Below, piece by piece: positions 59,101 through 64,000 of a stretch of 64,000 bases of DNA. The position numbers and the translations under genes are program-made. Source of the DNA: Hypericum androsaemum. Taxonomy: Eukaryota > Streptophyta > Magnoliopsida > Malpighiales > Hypericaceae. Each line of letters opens with the position of its first letter. Positions within the stretch are counted from its first letter, which is position 1. The notes under the pieces are model-generated. The model was not told the DNA's origin. It saw nothing but the letters and a program-made list of their open reading frames with translations, and did not search any database. The DNA lies in NCBI GenBank assembly GCA_963995505.1, contig OZ023184.1, positions 19,404,228 to 19,468,227 of the forward strand. Reading direction: 5' to 3'.

Positions 59101-62100
59101 CTGAATCAAATTCTAGCTATCAGACATAATATCTTTCTAATCGACCAGCCAAAGTAAACTATCAACTTATAAAAATAATAATTCTCGAACAAGATTGTTT
59201 ACTAATTAGCAGTATTTTACAAAGAAATTTGGGTGGTTAGGTACGAGAGGGAAAAAGTATAATCATTTTGGCAACATAACGTTGTGGTTTGTGATTGCTA
59301 TACATACTTTTCTGTAACATATAATATTTAAAATCTGAGCAAACCCTATTTATAAATATTTTTTATTAGTATCAGTTTTTTTCGGTTTTGTCATTTTGTG
59401 GAAATTCCGGCCAATGCTTGGACTTCCCCGTAACAGGTGATCAGGTAGGTTCACGAACCACGTGCATGGCCGTTAAGGGGCCCACACAGTACATGACCAA
59501 AAGTCATCGTCGTATTTGTAGTAATCTGGCCAATTTAGTAGCAAGTAGACATCTAATGTACTGTCCTTATTGGTCCAATACATCGTCGTCGCGTGGCCAC
59601 TGGACCCAGTTTTGTCCTCGATCTCGGCCCAATTGGATGATTTTTTAGCTAGCTGCCGAAACTGATCAGTTGAACGGTCACTAGAACCATGTCTTTTCTC
59701 GGAACCAATTCTATGAACCACGTGAACCAAATCTAGTAGTTTCAAGCTAGACTGTTGTCTAGAGGACTTAATTCTGCACCTTTATTCCCTGTTTTGAATT
59801 GAATTAGGTAATATGATACTTACTAACTGAATGACTAATTTAGGTTCAAGTTGGGTATTATTTTTCAAAGCTGACAAGGTTTTTTAAACAATTATTTAAC
59901 AATATTGTATTTCGAAATGTTCGAATTTAATATCTCTTAGTTAATTTAAAACAACTAGTTAATGTAAGTGATTGTCAATTTAAAGTATTAACTACTTGAA
60001 CTTCTTTTTTTTGGTAAATAGATTAATTTTATATATAACTCCCAATATTTACACAAAAGATTATAAATAGAGTACCGAAGAAAGTCATGAAGACGAAAAT
60101 TCACAAGCGAATTGGACCATCAAAGCCAAAACTTAAGCATTCCAAGGAAGTCATGCTGATAATATAAGGATAGTAACTACTTGAACTTCTTACAGGTGAG
60201 CATCTGCTTTAAAAGTATAAGGGGAGGTGGGAATTGAGTTTGGAAATTGGAGCGACCAGTGTTGAAAACTGGTTGCGACGAAATTCTACTTAGAAGTTCT
60301 TGTTTTAGAATACCTTGTGCAAGTGGAGAGTCTACCCTTAAGTCTTTAAATTTCATATACTTATTCTTTTAAAATTTTAGATTAGATGAATAGCTAATAC
60401 ATAATTTCATCAGATACATCTATTAGTATCAGCATCCTACACAATCTATAGACAATTGAAGGAAACTAAATTAGCCAATGCATCTGAACAATCTCGACCA
60501 AAATGTAGAAATTCAAATTGGTTATTTTTGCTTATAACCCTGTGCAATGATATTGTTACATATTAATAATCTGAATCTGCAAAATTGTACCGAAATTAAT
60601 ATGAACATTGACAAGAGAAATTGATCTTTGTTTAACAGGGATTGGTCCTACTCACAATCCAAGCTCGCTCTGCCTCCCTAAAGCCACCTGCCTGTGACCC
60701 TTCAAACCCGAATCTGCCGTGCCAAGAAGTGCACGGATCACAGGCTGCAATGCTGTTCCTCGGGCTGTACCTGGTGGCCCTCGGCGTCGGAGGGATCAAG
60801 GGCTCGTTGCCGGCCCACGGGGCGGAGCAGTTCGACAACGACACGCCGGAGGGGCGGAAGCACAGGTCCACATTCTTCAACTACTTTGTGTTCTGCCTCT
60901 CCTGCGGTGGCCTCATCGCGGTGACGTTCGTCGTCTGGATCGAGGACAACAAAGGGTGGCAATGGGGGTTCGGGGTCTCGACTATTGCCGTGTTGTTGAC
61001 GATCCCGATCTTCCTTGGCGGATCGTCCACGTACCGGAACAAGGTCCCTGCTGGTAGCCCCCTCACGACCATCTTAAGGGTAAGCTTCAGTAAAATAAGA
61101 CCCGACAGTGCTGATCGTGTGACCGACTAAGTTGCATTGTTTAAACAGGTGATCCTAGCTGCTATGATCATCTCCTGCACAAACAGGAACCAGAGCAACG
61201 CCATTGCGAACCTAAGCACGAGCCCGTTGAACCTGAACCTGAACCCGAACGGGAAGGAAGCCGAGCAAACCGCCAAGGCGACAACGGATCCGACGACAGA
61301 ATCATTATCCGACAGCCTCAGATGTCTGAACAGAGCGGCAACCAACAAACCAGCTCACCGATCACTCGAATGCACCATCCAGCAAGTCGAAGAAGTCAAG
61401 ATCGTCCTAAGCATCCTCCCGATTTTCGGATGCACCATAATGCTCAACTGCTGTCTAGCTCAGCTCTCGACGTTCTCGGTTCAGCAAGCGGCGACTATGA
61501 ACACCAAGATCGGGTCCTTCAAGATCCCCGCGGCCTCGCTCCCCTTCTTCCCGGTCGTGTTCATCATGATCCTAGCTCCGGTCTACGACCACCTCATCAT
61601 CCCACTGGCAAGAAGAACGTCCAACTCGGAGATGGGGATCACTCACTTCCAGCGAATCGGGTTCGGGTTGCTCCTCTCGATCCTAGCCATGGCGATAGCC
61701 GCCCTCGTCGAGATCAAACGCAAGAGGGTGGCTACCGACTCGGGACTACTCGACTCGAACTCCCCATTGCCAATCACATTCCTCTGGATCGCGTTCCAGT
61801 ACCTCTTCCTTGGCTCGGCCGATCTGTTCACCCTCGCGGGGCTGCTCGAGTTCTTCTTCACCGAGACACCCGCGAGCATGAGGTCCCTGGCCACGTCCCT
61901 CTCGTGGGCGTCCGTCGCGATGGGCTACTTCCTTAGCACGGTCATCGTCAACATCGTGAACAGCGTTACGGGTGGCTCGAAGCACGGAGGGTGGATGTCG
62001 GGAAGCAGCATCAACCATTACCACCTCGAGAGGTTCTACTGGCTCATGTGTGTTCTAAGTGCAGCTAACTTCTTGCACTACCTCTTCTGGGCGTTCAAGT

Positions 62101-62132
62101 ACAAGTACAGATCAGCAAGAGCTCATACCTAA
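56139..62132 (+). CDS. NPF4-type (NRT1/PTR family) transporter, NPF4.5-like
   Basis: Exons 56139-56244, 56357-56574, 60639-61079 and 61149-62132 join in phase to about 583 aa. The first visible exon reads WDGYVDWRGKPAIRGRHGG. An in-frame stop precedes it, so a short first exon must lie upstream. An ATG at 56037 is a candidate, but its splice donor is unresolved. Family marks are ENLAFLANASNLVIYL, NNVTNFMGTAFLLALLGGF, TIQARSASLKPPACD, FNYFVFCLSCGGLIAVTFVV and, near the end, FFTETPASMRSLATSLSWAS. The length and about twelve hydrophobic stretches suit an MFS proton-coupled transporter. NPF4 members carry nitrate, abscisic acid or gibberellin; the substrate here is unknown. The ExxE[K/R] signature seen in other NPFs is not obvious where expected. 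The 4.06-kb second intron is large and holds TE relics. Confidence 0.9.
58865..59010. mobile_element. Cassandra-like LTR relic
   Basis: GATGGGTGACTTCCTGATAA, ACGTGTGAGTAAGGAC and AATCACACTAGAAAAGACTT match successive blocks of the LTRs at 40.2-40.85 kb. It ends near GATATTACAG. Only about 150 bp remain, and the copy is diverged. Confidence 0.65.
60007..60173 (-). mobile_element. Short retroposon (SINE or LINE 3' end) in the NPF intron
   Basis: An exact 18-bp duplication TAACTACTTGAACTTCTT flanks the insert (59989-60006 and 60174-60191). The insert starts with a T-run, the poly(A) tail of a minus-strand copy. The 167 bp in between code for nothing recognisable. The long target duplication with a tail is the mark of target-primed reverse transcription. 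Confidence 0.8.
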
Positions 62133-62459
62133 AAGTGGGGCATTATTAGTTCAAAGTTGATAACAATTGGTAATTAATTAGGTCGGGGTGTATATTATAT
62201 AGGCCAAATTGTTAGGGTGTTTTTCTTTTGGGTGGAAAATTATGGGCCATATGGAATCCCGATACTCTATAAAAAGTTACTTCATGTTGTATTTGTCAAC
62301 TCATTTATGATTTTAACCATCACAAAGAGAAAGCAAAAGCCTCATTTATTAATACGTTGGCCATTTCTTTGCCAAGGTTCAGTTGGAATCCCATTTTATT
62401 TGCTTTAGCCGTATGATTATCACTAAAAATTAACTAAAATAGGAATGTTTGAAGCGAAA

Positions 62460-62532
62460 GGGGATGTAGCTCAGATGGTAGAGCGCTCGCTTAGCATGCG
62501 AGAGGTACGGGGATCGATACCCCGCATCTCCA
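62460..62532 (+). tRNA. tRNA-Ala (anticodon AGC)
   Basis: The 73-nt sequence starts GGGGATGTAGCTCAGATGG (A box) and folds into the four arms. The anticodon stem CTCGC/GCGAG encloses TTAGCAT, with AGC at 62493-62495. The T arm GGGGATCGATACCCC carries the B box. The acceptor stem GGGGATG pairs with CATCTCC (one G-T), followed by discriminator A. CCA is not encoded, as expected in plants. There is no intron. Confidence 0.97.
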
Positions 62533-62545
62533 TTTTTCTTTTCTT
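62533..62545 (+). terminator. Pol III terminator of tRNA-Ala
   Basis: A TTTTTCTTTTC run follows the discriminator base directly, a standard pol III stop. Confidence 0.75.
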
Positions 62546-62630
62546 ATTTTGCTTTTTACAGCACTTTTCACACATGTTACGCTCGCCACGCGCTGCTATT
62601 AAAAACTAATGATAATAACTAATATTTTTT

Positions 62631-63411
62631 GGGAAAAGTCCACTTTAGTACCCTGTGGTATCGACCAAAATCACTTTAGTACCCTGTGGTAAAAAACCGA
62701 TCAATCGAGTCATACTTATTCCAATTAACATCAAAAAGGGCCTCGGGCAGCTGCCCGGAGCTGCCCGAACCTACCCGAGCGCTACCCGGGCCACGTGGCC
62801 AGCCACGTCACCAATTCTCCTCCTCCTCCGATTTTCCTCCTCCTCCTCCTCCTCCGCGTTCCTCCTCCTCCTCCTCCTCCCCTCCTCCTCCTCCTCCTCC
62901 TCCCCGCGTCCTCCTCCTCCGCGTCCTCCTCCCTGCGTCCCCCTCCTCCTCCGCGTCCTCCTCCTCCCCGCGTCCTCCTCCTCCCCGCGTCCCCCTCCTC
63001 CTCCGCGTCCTCCTCCTCCCCGCGTCCCCCTCCTCCCCGCGTCCCCCTCCTCCTCCCCGCGTCCCCCTCCTCCTCCGCGTCCTCCTCCTCCCCCTCCTCC
63101 TCTCCTCCTCCTCCCCGCATCCTCCTCCTCCTCTCCTCCTCCTCCCCGCGTCCCCCTCCTCCTCCTCCTCCTCCTCCCCGCCTTCTCCTCCTCCTCCTCC
63201 TGGTGACGTGGCGCCACGTCATCAAAATTGGTGACGTGGCTGGCCACGTGGCCCGGGCAGCACTCGGGTAGGTTCGGGCAGCTCCGGGCAGCTGCCCGAG
63301 GCCCTTTTTGATGTTAATTGGAATAAGTATGACTCGATTGATCGGTTTTTTACCACAGGGTACTAAAGTGATTTTGGTCGATACCACAGGGTACGAAAGT
63401 GGACTTTTCCC
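62631..63411. mobile_element. Compact MULE with near-palindromic arms around a CTCC-rich core
   Basis: It starts GGGAAAAGTCCACTTTAGTA and ends GTGGACTTTTCCC. The arms (about 62631-62816 and 63223-63411) are long and nearly perfect inverted repeats, down to GGTGACGTGGCTGGCCACGT. The core is a pyrimidine-rich tract, so most of the 781 bp can fold on itself. The 9-bp flanks are not a direct repeat: ATATTTTTT on the left and TAAAAAATA on the right are nearly complementary, as if the inverted repeat extended further. It begins 100 bp after the tRNA. Confidence 0.82.
62816..63203. repeat. CTCCTC-rich polypyrimidine tract with CGCGTCC interruptions
   Basis: About 390 bp of (CTC)n or (CTCCTCCTCCGCGTCC)n repeat are almost pure pyrimidine on the plus strand. 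Long frames on both strands here (proline/serine-rich, or glycine/arginine/glutamate-rich) are artefacts of the repeat. The tract could form triplex DNA and is prone to length change. Confidence 0.9.
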
Positions 63412-63420
63412 TAAAAAATA

Positions 63421-63862
63421 TATATATCTCTCTCCTTTATAAAGTGATATTTTTCTCATGACCTAACAATATCACTTTAGAAATATTTTACTTATCATTC
63501 AACTAAAGAGATTAGACTCCAATGGAGACTAATGTTTTTCGACTAATCTAACGATGAGGTGATTTAGCTCACCGAGAGTAATTAAGTTAAATTAGCAAAG
63601 CTTGGTGAAATGATCCGTTATGCTTTTACATTCACGAAAGATAATACAGTCTGCTGATACATATTTTTCTTAATACAGATTTTTTTTCGTTAACCACGTA
63701 GCTTATGACATACCAACAAATTGTTAGATAAAGGAAATTATTCTAATTTAACTATGAAAATGAATTTCATAACGGGTGATATCAATAAATAAAAAAACAT
63801 AGCTTAACACATATTCCTAGTCTTAATATCATTGGAAAGAGCAAACAATTTCCAAGCTAAAA
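63421..63862. other. AT-rich spacer
   Basis: I see no feature here beyond the possible 5' leader of the frame that starts at 63863. Confidence 0.4.
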
Positions 63863-64000
63863 ATGGAGTGGAATGTCACAAGAATTGCTTCTACGAAGAA
63901 ATCAATCCTCTGCGTATGGTTCTGTTTCGTTTTAACATATACAATTGTCACAGCTCTACTTTACTGCCAAGGTCAATTCTATTTCCGATTACAGAAAGGC
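63863..64000 (+). CDS. Possible gene start, cut by the window edge
   Basis: An open frame of 46 codons runs from ATG (context AAAAATGGAG) to the end of the window. It begins MEWNVTRIASTKKS, followed by a strongly hydrophobic segment (ILCVWFCFVLTYTIVTALLY) and QGQFYF. It would encode a signal anchor or secretion signal. I cannot name a family. At1g27030 is the next gene in the Arabidopsis order as I recall it, but I could not compare sequence. Confidence 0.35.
   Translation, partial: MEWNVTRIASTKKSILCVWFCFVLTYTIVTALLYCQGQFYFRLQKG

Larger units (their letters stand above)
56575..60638 (+). other. 4.06-kb intron of the NPF gene
   Basis: No gene is seen inside. It contains a Cassandra-like relic (58.87-59.01 kb), a small retroposon with an 18-bp target duplication (60007-60173) and long AT-rich stretches. 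A few short frames (for example 59388-59648) lack support. Confidence 0.75.

Noticed and set aside
59388..59745. Overlapping open frames of 86 and 90 codons in the NPF intron
   Set aside because: They run in opposite directions over the same bases, with no recognisable motif or splice context.
60632..62024. Minus-strand and other-frame open frames over the NPF exons
   Set aside because: They are shadows of the GC-rich transporter exons, which have strong family motifs in one frame only.
62655..63459. Open frames of 158-225 codons rich in P/S or G/R/E
   Set aside because: They cover a CTCCTC repeat and its arms in several frames on both strands, with no conserved domain.

Overview
The window is nuclear DNA of a flowering plant, almost certainly a eudicot. 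Genes have short GT-AG introns, the intergenic DNA is AT-rich, and plant-only families are present: HD-Zip I, OEP24, PTST and NPF. The species cannot be fixed from the sequence alone.

Seven protein-coding loci are well supported. From left to right they are a Caprin-like RGG protein (321-2872, minus), PTST2-like (14005-16811, plus), OEP24-like (17270-18376, minus), a broken RCC1-repeat gene (18785-20943, minus), an RRM protein (21548-22266, minus), an HD-Zip I factor (27106-28204, minus) and an NPF4-type transporter (56139-62132, plus). A tRNA-Ala(AGC) lies at 62460-62532, and a possible gene start is cut by the right edge. From memory, this order matches Arabidopsis At1g27090, At1g27070, At1g27060, At1g27050, At1g27045 and At1g27040. 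OEP24 is extra and the At1g27080 position is empty.

Most of the rest is transposable elements, several nested. A MULE at 5092-9544 holds an LTR retroelement (5457-8857) that carries a CDC48-like AAA fragment. A MULE family with the terminal core TTTAGTACCCTGTGGT occurs at 11.0-12.4, 24.9-26.1 (captured oleosin exon), 45.7-46.9 and 62.6-63.4 kb, with relics elsewhere. A full-length MULE with a nonsense-riddled transposase lies at 47562-51408. A further Pack-MULE-like element at 12.6-13.7 kb carries UDP-glycosyltransferase pieces. Two LINEs (29.4-34.6 and 52.5-55.2 kb) are split by a 2.9-kb solo-LTR-like insertion and a hAT MITE respectively. A Cassandra-type TRIM with 5S-rRNA-like LTRs lies at 40233-40849. 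A 2.6-kb, A-poor, G/T-rich minisatellite fills 35.7-38.2 kb and ends in a degenerate TTTGGG tract.

The cellular genes do not form a pathway. They cover RNA binding and probable RNP assembly, starch granule initiation in plastids, a plastid outer-envelope pore, transcription control and membrane transport. Their proximity looks like conserved ancestral order, with TE blocks inserted between them. The observations I rate most worth follow-up are the Caprin-like gene, the G/T minisatellite, the captured host fragments, and the RCC1 gene with three independent lesions.
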